From Lentzea aerocolonigenes (GTDB lineage Bacteria; Actinomycetota; Actinomycetes; Mycobacteriales; Pseudonocardiaceae), in NCBI RefSeq assembly GCF_000974445.1, contig NZ_BBOJ01000009.1, forward strand, positions 307,568-371,567: a DNA stretch of 64,000 nt, given 5' to 3'. This document shows positions 41,369 through 49,143 of the stretch, one piece after another (the first letter of the stretch is position 1; every line of letters begins with the position of its first letter). Under the pieces are notes generated by a model. It saw only the letters and a program-made list of their open reading frames with translations, did not search any database and had not been told where the DNA came from. The position numbers and the translations under genes are program-made.

Positions 41369-42861
41369 TCAAGCCCAAAATGATTCAACACTGGATCAAC
41401 GGCAAGCCCTGGGACTCGGCTCCGGAACGCGCGGGTGACGTCTACGACCCGGCGACCGGCAAGGTGGCTTCGCAGGTCGCGTTCGCGTCGGTGTCCGAAG
41501 TGGACGCGGCGGTCTCGTCGGCCGCGGAAGCGTTTGCGTCGTGGCGCAACGCGTCCCTGGCGCAGCGCTCGACGGTGATGTTCAAGTTCCGGGAGCTGCT
41601 CAACGACCGCAAGGGCGAGCTGGCTCAGATCGTCAGCTCCGAGCACGGCAAGGTCGTCTCCGACGCGGGCGGCGAGATCCAGCGCGCGCTGGAGTCCGTC
41701 GAGTACGCGTGCGGGATCCCGCAGCTGCTCAAGGGCGGGTTCAGCGAGAACGCGTCGACTCGCGTGGACGTCTACTCGATCCAGCAGCCGGTCGGCGTGG
41801 TCGGCGTGATCTCGCCGTTCAACTTCCCGGCGATGGTGCCGCTGTGGTTCGTGCCGACGGCGATCGCGTGCGGCAACACCGTCGTGCTCAAACCGTCCGA
41901 AAAGGACCCGTCGGCCTCGAACTTCATCGCGTCGCTGTTCGCCGAGGCCGGGCTGCCCGACGGCGTGCTGAACGTCGTGCACGGCGACAAGGTGGCCGTG
42001 GACCGCTTGCTGGAACACCCGACCGTGAAGGCGATCTCGTTCGTCGGCTCGACCCCGATCGCCCGCTACGTCTACGAGACGGGCACCTCGCACGGCAAGC
42101 GCGTGCAGGCGCTGGGCGGCGCGAAGAACCACATGGTCGTGCTGCCCGACGCCGACCTGGACCTGGCCGCGGACGCCGCGGTGTCCGCCGGCTTCGGTTC
42201 GGCGGGGGAGCGCTGCATGGCGATCTCGGTGGTCGTCGCGGTCGGTCCCGTCGGCGACTCGCTGGTCTCGAAGATCAAGTCGCGGATCGCCGACGTGAAG
42301 GTGGGTTCGGGTCCGTCGTGCGAGATGGGGCCGCTCGTCACCGGCGTGCACCGGGACAAGGTGACGTCCTATTTGGACACGGGCGTCTCCGAGGGCGCGT
42401 CGCTCGTGGTCGACGGCCGCGAGCACCCGATCGACGGCGAGGCGAGCGGCTTCTGGCTCGGCCCGACGCTGTTCGACCACGTCGGCACGGACATGTCGAT
42501 CTACACCGACGAGATCTTCGGCCCGGTGCTGTCGGTCGTGCGTTGCGAGACGTACGAAGAAGCCGTCGAGATGGTCAACACCAACCGCTACGGCAACGGC
42601 ACCGCGATCTTCACCAACGACGGCGGCGCCGCACGCCGGTTCCAGAACGAGATCGAGGTGGGCATGGTCGGCGTGAACGTGCCGATCCCCGTGCCGGTCG
42701 CCTACTACTCGTTCGGCGGGTGGAAGGAATCGCTGTTCGGTGACGCACACGCGTACGGGCCGCACGGCGTGCACTTCTTCACACGGTCGAAGGTGGTCAC
42801 CTCGCGGTGGCTGGACCCCTCGCACGGTGGCGTGAATTTGGGGTTCCCGCAGAACACGTAG
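41365..42861 (+). CDS. mmsA: CoA-acylating methylmalonate-semialdehyde dehydrogenase
   Basis: 498 residues from GTG 41365, GTGA-coupled. ALDH fold with the MMSDH-specific features: QALGGAKNHMVVLPDADLD in place of the usual general-base Glu segment, catalytic Cys in GSAGERCMAIS, NVPIPVPVAYYSFGG, and the C-terminal TRSKVVTSRW. It converts malonate or methylmalonate semialdehyde to acetyl- or propionyl-CoA with NAD+ and CoA, the last step of reductive pyrimidine breakdown and of valine catabolism. Confidence 0.94.
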   Translation: MIKPKMIQHWINGKPWDSAPERAGDVYDPATGKVASQVAFASVSEVDAAVSSAAEAFASWRNASLAQRSTVMFKFRELLNDRKGELAQIVSSEHGKVVSDAGGEIQRALESVEYACGIPQLLKGGFSENASTRVDVYSIQQPVGVVGVISPFNFPAMVPLWFVPTAIACGNTVVLKPSEKDPSASNFIASLFAEAGLPDGVLNVVHGDKVAVDRLLEHPTVKAISFVGSTPIARYVYETGTSHGKRVQALGGAKNHMVVLPDADLDLAADAAVSAGFGSAGERCMAISVVVAVGPVGDSLVSKIKSRIADVKVGSGPSCEMGPLVTGVHRDKVTSYLDTGVSEGASLVVDGREHPIDGEASGFWLGPTLFDHVGTDMSIYTDEIFGPVLSVVRCETYEEAVEMVNTNRYGNGTAIFTNDGGAARRFQNEIEVGMVGVNVPIPVPVAYYSFGGWKESLFGDAHAYGPHGVHFFTRSKVVTSRWLDPSHGGVNLGFPQNT

Positions 42862-42870
42862 ATTGGCTCG

Positions 42871-43488
42871 GTGAGTACTCGCCGCTCTTACGACCGTGTG
42901 GCCGCGCGTTATGCGTCGGAACTGAGCGGCGAGCTCGCCGGGAAGCCGTTGGACCGGGCCTTGCTGGATGCCGTCGCCGAGCTGGCGGACGGTCCGGTGC
43001 TGGACGTCGGCTGCGGGCCGGGTCATGTCGGGACGTATCTGGCTGATCGGGTGTCTGTCGTCGGCGTGGATCTCTCACCGCAGATGTGCACGCACGCCGC
43101 GATACCCACTTGTGCCGGCGACATGACCGCACTGCCGTTTCGGTCGCACTCTGTCTCCGCGCTCGTCTGCCTGTACGCGGTCATCCACCTGGATGCGGAC
43201 CAACGGGCGTTGGCGTACCGGGAGTTCGCACGGGTGCTGCGTCCCGGTGGGCACGCGTTGGTCGCGTTCCACGTGAGGGACGCGGAAACGCAGGCGGGGC
43301 AGGCGAAGACGCTGGCGGAGTGGTGGGGGAACGACGTCGACCTGACATTCCGGTTCCTTGATCCGGACGCGGAGACACGGGCGTTGGCGGGGGCGGGCCT
43401 CACGGTGACAGCCCGCCTCGACCGGTCCCCGCACCCGCAGGCCGAGCATCCGAGCGAGCGGTGCTATCTGTTGGCGCGCATGCCTTGA
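42871..43488 (+). CDS. Class I SAM-dependent methyltransferase
   Basis: 205 residues from GTG 42871 (MSTRRSYDRVAARYASELSG). Motif I is VLDVGCGPGHVG (about 43-54), motif II VVGVDLSP, motif III GDMTALPFRSHSVSALVCLY, and motif post-III EFARVLRPGGHALVAFHV. UbiE/Coq5-like small-molecule methyltransferase. Its last 89 bp overlap the convergent DUF998 gene. It follows mmsA by 9 bp and may be co-transcribed. Confidence 0.88.
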   Translation: MSTRRSYDRVAARYASELSGELAGKPLDRALLDAVAELADGPVLDVGCGPGHVGTYLADRVSVVGVDLSPQMCTHAAIPTCAGDMTALPFRSHSVSALVCLYAVIHLDADQRALAYREFARVLRPGGHALVAFHVRDAETQAGQAKTLAEWWGNDVDLTFRFLDPDAETRALAGAGLTVTARLDRSPHPQAEHPSERCYLLARMP

Positions 43489-44095
43489 CGGCGAGGAGCA
43501 CGAGCCAGGCGAAGTAGGCGTAGGCGTTGATCCGCTCGAAGCCACCTGCCCACGGGGTGTCGTTCTGGTCGATCCCGCGCATCGCGAACGAGGAGGCGAT
43601 GCCGAAGCCGACGACCACGATGATCGTCGCGATCGCGTAGTACCGGAACCAGCCAGGGTAGGCGATCGCCGAGAGGATCATCATCGCGACGACGAGCAGG
43701 CTGAACACGCCGGACAAGGCGATGTGCATGGTGTCGTTGAATCCCGCCGGCATGCCGCGTGAGCTCATGGCCCAGAACGTGTGTGTGGCAATGCCCACGA
43801 GGATGAAGTCCGCGATTTGAAGGATGCCGATCCACCGCACGCTTCGTTGATGGGAGATTTGCAGGACGCCGATTCCGAACGCGAGCAGCAGTGCGTTGTG
43901 GATGAGGATGACCGTCACCATCAGCGGCCGGACGGGCGATCCGAAGGCGCTGAGCTCGCTGATCGCCTGGTCCAGGAAGCTGTAGCCGTCGTACAGGGCG
44001 GCCGAGAGGGCATCTCCGGCGACGTACACCGCGACCGCTGCGATCGCGGTCAGAAGCACGCCCTTCTGCACCGTTGTCCTCGTGTGGGTGTTCAT
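43400..44095 (-). CDS. DUF998 multi-pass membrane protein
   Basis: 231 residues, ATG 44095. Six predicted transmembrane helices; DUF998 traits include DQAISELSAFGSPVRPLMVT, RWIGILQIADFILVGIATHT, MPAGFNDTMHIALSGVFSLL and FAMRGIDQNDTPWAGGFERI. Function unknown. The C-terminal Ser/Ala/Gly-rich tail is encoded across the last 89 bp of the convergent methyltransferase gene; both proteins look intact, so the overlap seems real. Confidence 0.85.
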   Translation of the reverse strand: MNTHTRTTVQKGVLLTAIAAVAVYVAGDALSAALYDGYSFLDQAISELSAFGSPVRPLMVTVILIHNALLLAFGIGVLQISHQRSVRWIGILQIADFILVGIATHTFWAMSSRGMPAGFNDTMHIALSGVFSLLVVAMMILSAIAYPGWFRYYAIATIIVVVGFGIASSFAMRGIDQNDTPWAGGFERINAYAYFAWLVLLAVKACAPTDSTARSDARPAGAGTGRGGLSP

Positions 44096-44189
44096 GTCCC
44101 CACCTCCGGACTTGATGGTCCGTCCGCGGACGGGCGCCGAACCAGAGCCGGAGCCTCACGACGCCGGGGACCTTCGCCCCTTCACCGCC

Positions 44190-44237
44190 GCACGAGGGCT
44201 CCCACCGTCCTGAACGGGCGGCGGGCTGCCCTCGTGC
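44190..44237 (-). terminator. Hairpin after the EF-G paralogue
   Basis: GCACGAGGGC (44190-44199) and GCCCTCGTGC (44228-44237) pair perfectly with further GC pairing inside, 11 bp beyond the minus-strand stop at 44248. It lies in a 150-bp gap between this gene and the DUF998 gene, which must also hold the DUF998 promoter. Confidence 0.55.
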
Positions 44238-44247
44238 CTGTGCGGCT

Positions 44248-46305
44248 CTACTTGCTCGCGCGCGCCGCCAGCGCTTCCGGCAGCGGGTCGTAACGGGAGA
44301 AGTGACGTGTGAACGTCCCCGTGCCCGACGTCATGGCTCGCAGCTCGATCGCGTACCGCAGCAGCTCCGACGACGGCACCTCCGCGCGGATCACCGTCCG
44401 CCCGCCCTCGTCGGCCTCCGTGCCGAGCACGCGGCCGCGCCGGCCGGACAGGTCGCCCAGCACCGTGCCCATGTGCTCGTCGGGCAGGCGGATCGCGACC
44501 TCGTCCATCGGCTCCAGCAACGTCGTGCGCCCGGCGGCCGCCGCTTCCTTGAGCGCCAGTGCGCCCGCGGTCTGGAACGCCGCGTCCGACGAGTCGACCG
44601 AATGCGCCTTGCCGTCGACGAGGGTCACGCGGACGTCGACCACCGGGGTGCCGTCGTGCAGGCCCTTCTCCAGCTGCGCCCGCACGCCCTTCTCCACGGA
44701 CGGGATGAACTGGTTCGGGATCGCGCCGCCGACGATCTTGTCGACGAACTGGAAGCCCGAGCCGCGGGGGAGGGGTTCGACCACGATGTCGCAGACCGCG
44801 TACTGGCCGTGGCCTCCGGACTGCTTCACGTGCCTGCCGTGGCCCTTGGCGGACCCCGCGAAGGTTTCCCTCAACGCCACGCGCACCGGTTCGGTGTCGA
44901 TCTCCGCGCCACCCGCGCGCAGTCTGGCCAGCACGACGTCCGCGTGGGCCTCGCCCATGCACCACAGGACCATCTGGTGCGTCTCGGCGTTGCGGTCCAG
45001 GCGCAGCGTCGGGTCGCTCGCGACCAGGCGGTTGAGGTTGCGGGCCAGGTTGTCCTCGTCGCTGCGGGTGCGCGGCACGACCGCGACGGGCAGCAACGGT
45101 TCCGGCATGTCCCACGGCGCCATCAGCAGCGGCTTGTCCGGGGCGGACACGGTGTCGCCGGTCTCGGCGGTGGTCAGCTTGGTCAGCGCGCACAGGTCGC
45201 CGGCGACGCAATACGGGACTTCGCGCAGGGTCGCGCCCAGCGGCGAGTAGATGTGGGCCACGCGTTCGTCGGCGTCGTGGTCCTCGTGGCCGCGGTCGGA
45301 CATGCCGTGGCCGGACACGTGCACGGGACGTTCCGGGCGCAGGGTGCCGGAGAAGACGCGGACCAGCGACACGCGGCCGACGTAGGAGTCCACGGCGGTG
45401 CGGACGACCTCGGCGACGAGTGGCCCGTCCGGGTCGGCGGCCATGCGGGGCTGCGGGATGCCGTCCACTGACGTCACGGACGGAAGTTCGTGCTCCAGCG
45501 GTGACGGGAACGCGCGCGCGATGCCGTCCAACAGCTCTGTGAGGCCCATGCCGGTTGCGGCGCACACGGGCATCACGGGGTGGAAGGAGCCGCGTGCGAC
45601 GGCGGTCTCCAGGTCGGCGATCAACGTGTCCTGGTCGATCTCCTCGCCCGCCAGGTAGCGGTCCATGAGGGTCTCGTCCTCGCTCTCGGCGATGATTCCC
45701 TCGATCAACGCCGCCCGCTCGTCCGGGTAGTTCTCACCGGACGTCAGCAGCCCGACCAGCGAGTCGCCCTCCTGCATGTACAGCGGCACGACGCCCGCAC
45801 CGAACGCCGCCTGGCACTCGATGACCTCGTTGCCGTAGTTCGCACGGTGGTGGTCTGTGCGTGTGATGACAACGGCACGTGGCATGCCGACGAGCGCACA
45901 CTCCTCCCACAACGCGATGGTGGCCGCGTCGACGCCCTCGAAGGCGTTGACAACAAAAAGGGCCGCGTCCGCGGCCCGTAGTCCTGCCCTGAGCTCACCC
46001 ACGAAGTCGACGTATCCGGGGGTGTCGATCAGATTGATCTTGATGTCCCCGTGCTGGATCGGGGCTACGGCGAGGCCTACCGATCGCTGTTGCCGCACAG
46101 CGGCCGGGTCGTGGTCGCAGACCGTGGTGCCCTCGGTGACCGATCCCGCGCGGTTCAGCACGCCGGTGGCGGCGAGCAGGGCCTCGGTGAGCGTCGTCTT
46201 GCCCGCACCGGACGGGCCAACGAGCACGACGTTGCGGACCTTGGCCGGGTCGTCCACAGCGACCGCGCCTGCCGGTGTCCCGTTGTCGGAGTTCTTGCTT
46301 CCCAT
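44248..46305 (-). CDS. Elongation factor G-like protein EF-G2
   Basis: 685 residues from ATG 46305 with GGAGG upstream. Domain plan of EF-G (G domain, II, III, IV, V), but the nucleotide motifs differ from the canonical factor: P-loop GPSGAGKTT, DTPGYVDF with Tyr where EF-G has the catalytic His, and TRTD in place of NKxD. Domain IV has VKQSGGHGQYAVCDIVVEPL and domain V MDEVAIRLPDEHMGTVLGDL. Actinobacterial EF-G2 paralogues of this kind are non-essential with weak or no GTPase-driven translocation (family knowledge). Divergent from pdxS. Confidence 0.88.
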   Translation of the reverse strand: MGSKNSDNGTPAGAVAVDDPAKVRNVVLVGPSGAGKTTLTEALLAATGVLNRAGSVTEGTTVCDHDPAAVRQQRSVGLAVAPIQHGDIKINLIDTPGYVDFVGELRAGLRAADAALFVVNAFEGVDAATIALWEECALVGMPRAVVITRTDHHRANYGNEVIECQAAFGAGVVPLYMQEGDSLVGLLTSGENYPDERAALIEGIIAESEDETLMDRYLAGEEIDQDTLIADLETAVARGSFHPVMPVCAATGMGLTELLDGIARAFPSPLEHELPSVTSVDGIPQPRMAADPDGPLVAEVVRTAVDSYVGRVSLVRVFSGTLRPERPVHVSGHGMSDRGHEDHDADERVAHIYSPLGATLREVPYCVAGDLCALTKLTTAETGDTVSAPDKPLLMAPWDMPEPLLPVAVVPRTRSDEDNLARNLNRLVASDPTLRLDRNAETHQMVLWCMGEAHADVVLARLRAGGAEIDTEPVRVALRETFAGSAKGHGRHVKQSGGHGQYAVCDIVVEPLPRGSGFQFVDKIVGGAIPNQFIPSVEKGVRAQLEKGLHDGTPVVDVRVTLVDGKAHSVDSSDAAFQTAGALALKEAAAAGRTTLLEPMDEVAIRLPDEHMGTVLGDLSGRRGRVLGTEADEGGRTVIRAEVPSSELLRYAIELRAMTSGTGTFTRHFSRYDPLPEALAARASK

Positions 46306-46482
46306 GGCGACCTCCGTCAAGTCGTAGTGTTCGATCTCACACCCGTTCACCGTCCGGTACAAGTGCGGAGACCCGACTGGATGCCGACCGGCTCGCGAGT
46401 ACGTTTCACGAACGAGCGAGTGACAGGGGTCACGACCTGCGGTTGATCGGAAAGTGGCCTTCTGGTTCCGGGCTCCAGTGGC

Positions 46483-46513
46483 TTGGGTGAGGTGGCCACG
46501 TCAGACGTAGGAT
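46483..46513 (+). promoter_or_regulatory. Candidate pdxS promoter
   Basis: TTGGGT (46483-46488) and TAGGAT (46508-46513) resemble -35 and -10 hexamers with a 19-bp spacer, 38 bp before the GTG start. The long spacer makes this tentative. The 245-bp region also serves the divergent EF-G paralogue. Confidence 0.3.
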
Positions 46514-46550
46514 GGGTTCACCAAGACTTCCCTCGTGAAAGGTTGCCCAG

Positions 46551-47444
46551 GTGAGCACTGATCAGGTCACGGGTACCGCCCGCGTCAAGCGCGGCATGGC
46601 CGAGATGCTCAAGGGTGGCGTGATCATGGACGTGGTCGACGCCACCCAGGCGAAGATCGCGGAGGACGCGGGCGCCGTCGCCGTCATGGCGCTCGAGCGC
46701 GTGCCCGCGGACATCCGCGCCCAGGGCGGCGTCGCGCGCATGAGCGACCCCGACCTGATCGACGGGATCATCAACGCCGTCTCGATCCCGGTGATGGCCA
46801 AGGCCCGCATCGGTCACTTCGTCGAGGCCCAGGTCCTCGCGTCCCTCGGCGTCGACTACATCGACGAGTCCGAGGTGCTGACCCCGGCCGACTACGCCAA
46901 CCACATCGACAAGTGGGCGTTCACCGTGCCTTTCGTGTGTGGCGCGACGAACCTCGGCGAGGCCCTGCGCCGCATCACCGAGGGCGCGGCCATGATCCGC
47001 TCCAAGGGCGAGGCCGGCACCGGTGACGTCTCCAACGCCACCACGCACATGCGCAAGATCCGCCAGGAGATCCGCCGCCTGCAGAACCTCCCCGAGGACG
47101 AGCTGTACGTCGCCGCCAAGGAGCTCCAGGCGCCGTACGAGCTGGTCAAGGAGATCGCGCAGAACGGCAAGCTCCCCGTGGTGCTGTTCACCGCCGGCGG
47201 CATCGCGACCCCGGCCGACGCCGCGATGATGATGCAGCTCGGCGCCGAGGGCGTGTTCGTCGGCTCCGGCATCTTCAAGTCCGGCAACCCGGCCCAGCGC
47301 GCCGAGGCCATCGTGAAGGCCACGACCTTCTACGACGACCCGGACGTCATCGCCAAGGTCTCGCGCGGCCTGGGTGAGGCCATGGTCGGCATCAACGTCG
47401 ACGAGATCCCCGAGCCGCACCGCCTGGCCGAGCGCGGCTGGTAA
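46551..47444 (+). CDS. pdxS: Pyridoxal 5'-phosphate synthase lyase subunit PdxS
   Basis: 297 residues from GTG 46551. Near-universal conservation: [39 protein letters not shown], the catalytic Lys in [32 protein letters not shown], and [20 protein letters not shown]. It builds PLP from ribose 5-phosphate, glyceraldehyde 3-phosphate and ammonia supplied by PdxT. pdxT is normally next door; here it lies 11.7 kb downstream at 59107. Confidence 0.97.
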   Translation: MSTDQVTGTARVKRGMAEMLKGGVIMDVVDATQAKIAEDAGAVAVMALERVPADIRAQGGVARMSDPDLIDGIINAVSIPVMAKARIGHFVEAQVLASLGVDYIDESEVLTPADYANHIDKWAFTVPFVCGATNLGEALRRITEGAAMIRSKGEAGTGDVSNATTHMRKIRQEIRRLQNLPEDELYVAAKELQAPYELVKEIAQNGKLPVVLFTAGGIATPADAAMMMQLGAEGVFVGSGIFKSGNPAQRAEAIVKATTFYDDPDVIAKVSRGLGEAMVGINVDEIPEPHRLAERGW

Positions 47445-47458
47445 GGCTTCTCGAAGTG

Positions 47459-47483
47459 GGGCGCACCCGTCGCGGGTGCGCCC
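47459..47483 (+). terminator. pdxS terminator
   Basis: GGGCGCACCCG (47459-47469) and CGGGTGCGCCC (47473-47483) form a perfect 11-bp stem with a 3-nt loop, 15 bp after the pdxS stop and 11 bp before the end of the convergent gene, so it may act in both directions. Confidence 0.75.
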
Positions 47484-47493
47484 TTCGTCGTCT

Positions 47494-48261
47494 TCAGGTC
47501 GGCGAGAAGCAGTACGTCGTCTTGATCTCCGGGTACGCGAGCGCCAGCTTCGGGTCGCCCCCGCACGCCGCCTTGTCCACGGTGTTCGCGAGCACCTTCA
47601 CCCGCACCGCCCCGAAGCTGCCGCAGTCCTTCTTCGGCGCGTTCGCCTGGAGCTGGGCCATCATGAAGTCGTAGCACTGACCGTCGGCGAACACCGGAAC
47701 CAGACACACCGACAGGCTCTCCAGCACGCTGAACTTCAGGTACTGCAGGTACCCGTCTTCCGGTTCGCCACACTTGTCCTTAGTCGACGTCCCGACCTTG
47801 CTGACGGTGTAGTTGTGCTCGCCGCAGGCGACCTTCTTGTAGTCGGGCTGGATCGAGGTCCCGGTCATCAGCACGCAGTCGCCGACCTCCGCGAACGGCG
47901 GCGCCTTCGACGTCGTGGTCGGCGGGGTGGTCGTTGTCGTCGGGGCGGCGACCGTCGTCTGGGTGCCGCCGCCGAACTTGATCGTGTCCTTCGTGGACAG
48001 CCAGAAGACCAGGCCTCCCAACGCCAGCGCGAACACCGCCAGCACGGCCACGATCTTCACGCCCGCGCCGGACTCCCGGTGCGGTGCCACGGCAAGGATC
48101 GGCTCCGGCACCTCGTACACGCCGATGGGCCTGGTGGCGGACGGGTGCGGCGGCGGCTGCTGCGCCGGGGGCGGGGCGAAGGCGGAGAACGGGTCGCTGC
48201 CGGGTGGTTCGTAGAGGTCCGAGGGTCTCGGGCGCTCGGGTTCGTGCGGTGGTGTGGTCAT
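47494..48261 (-). CDS. LppU/SCO3897-like membrane protein (paralogue 1)
   Basis: 255 residues from ATG 48261. Pro-rich cytoplasmic N-terminus (PHEPERPRPSDLYEPPGS), one transmembrane helix (about 70-90, VKIVAVLAVFALALGGLVFW), a Thr/Pro-rich linker, and an extracellular domain with paired cysteines (VGDCVLMTG, KVACGEHNYTVSKV, SVCLVPVFADGQCYDF, DKAACGGDPKLALAYPEIKT). The same domain occurs in the neighbouring gene with about the same spacing, so the two arose by tandem duplication. No lipobox is present. Role unknown; probably cell-envelope. Confidence 0.78.
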   Translation of the reverse strand: MTTPPHEPERPRPSDLYEPPGSDPFSAFAPPPAQQPPPHPSATRPIGVYEVPEPILAVAPHRESGAGVKIVAVLAVFALALGGLVFWLSTKDTIKFGGGTQTTVAAPTTTTTPPTTTSKAPPFAEVGDCVLMTGTSIQPDYKKVACGEHNYTVSKVGTSTKDKCGEPEDGYLQYLKFSVLESLSVCLVPVFADGQCYDFMMAQLQANAPKKDCGSFGAVRVKVLANTVDKAACGGDPKLALAYPEIKTTYCFSPT

Positions 48262-48275
48262 GAGGTCCCCCAGGA

Positions 48276-49061
48276 CTAACGGCCGTAGGTGTCGGTGAAG
48301 CAGTAGGTGGTCTTGATCTCCGGGTACGCCAGCGCCAGCGCGGGCGACTCGCCGCACGCCGCCTTGTCGACGGTGTCCGTGAGCACCTTCACCTTCACCA
48401 CCTGGAGCCCGCCGCACGGCGCCGTCTGGAACTCGGCGTCGAACGAGGCGGTCGTGAAGCTGTAGCACTGGCCGTCGGTGAACACGGGGATCAGGCACAG
48501 GTTCACGCTCTTGCGGCCCGAGTAGCCGTGGTACTTCGTGTAGGAGTCACGGTCTTCGCCGCACTTCTCGCTCTGCGAGCCGAGCACCTTGCTCACCGTG
48601 TAGTTGTGCAGGCCGCCCTCGCAGGGGACCGGTTCGTACTTGATGTTGAACGACGCTCCCGACACCTTCGCGCAGTCACCGACCTTCGCCTGCGGCAGAG
48701 CCGAGGTCGTGACCGTGGGGCTCGGGGTGGTGCTGGTGGCGGTGTCGAGGCCGCCGTCCTTGGAGAACCAGTAGAGGACGAAGGACATCATCCCCAGCAG
48801 CAGCACGCCGAGCACGCTCGCGATCACCAGGCCGACGCGGGAGGCGGGCTTCGAGGGCACGGAGGGGGCGACGGGCGGTTGGGTGGGCGGGGCTGGCCAC
48901 CCCGCGGGTGGCGAACCGGCCGCGTGGGTGGGCGGCTGGGCGGGCAGGCCCGTGGGTGCCGCCCACACGTTCGCCGGTTCGCCTGCCGTTTCCGGCGTGG
49001 CGAGCCTTTCCGGTTCGCCGGGCCCTTGCGGCGTGGCGGGTGGGATGGGCGGAGTCGTCAC
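48276..49061 (-). CDS. LppU/SCO3897-like membrane protein (paralogue 2)
   Basis: 261 residues from GTG 49061. Same architecture as the downstream gene: Pro-rich cytoplasmic part, transmembrane helix (VGLVIASVLGVLLLGMMSFV, about 76-97), Thr-rich linker, extracellular domain with GDCAKVSGASF, EGGLHNYTVSKVLGSQSEKC, NLCLIPVFTDGQCYSF and DKAACGESPALALAYPEIKT. Eight extracellular cysteines are conserved between the two paralogues, suggesting disulfides. First gene of the pair; 14 bp separate them. Confidence 0.78.
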   Translation of the reverse strand: MTTPPIPPATPQGPGEPERLATPETAGEPANVWAAPTGLPAQPPTHAAGSPPAGWPAPPTQPPVAPSVPSKPASRVGLVIASVLGVLLLGMMSFVLYWFSKDGGLDTATSTTPSPTVTTSALPQAKVGDCAKVSGASFNIKYEPVPCEGGLHNYTVSKVLGSQSEKCGEDRDSYTKYHGYSGRKSVNLCLIPVFTDGQCYSFTTASFDAEFQTAPCGGLQVVKVKVLTDTVDKAACGESPALALAYPEIKTTYCFTDTYGR

Positions 49062-49143
49062 GGATGCCCCCTCGGCGTGGACGTGGATGTGATCGTCTGG
49101 CCGACGCGAGCAGTCCCCCCAGACTTCCGCCCATCCTAGGACC

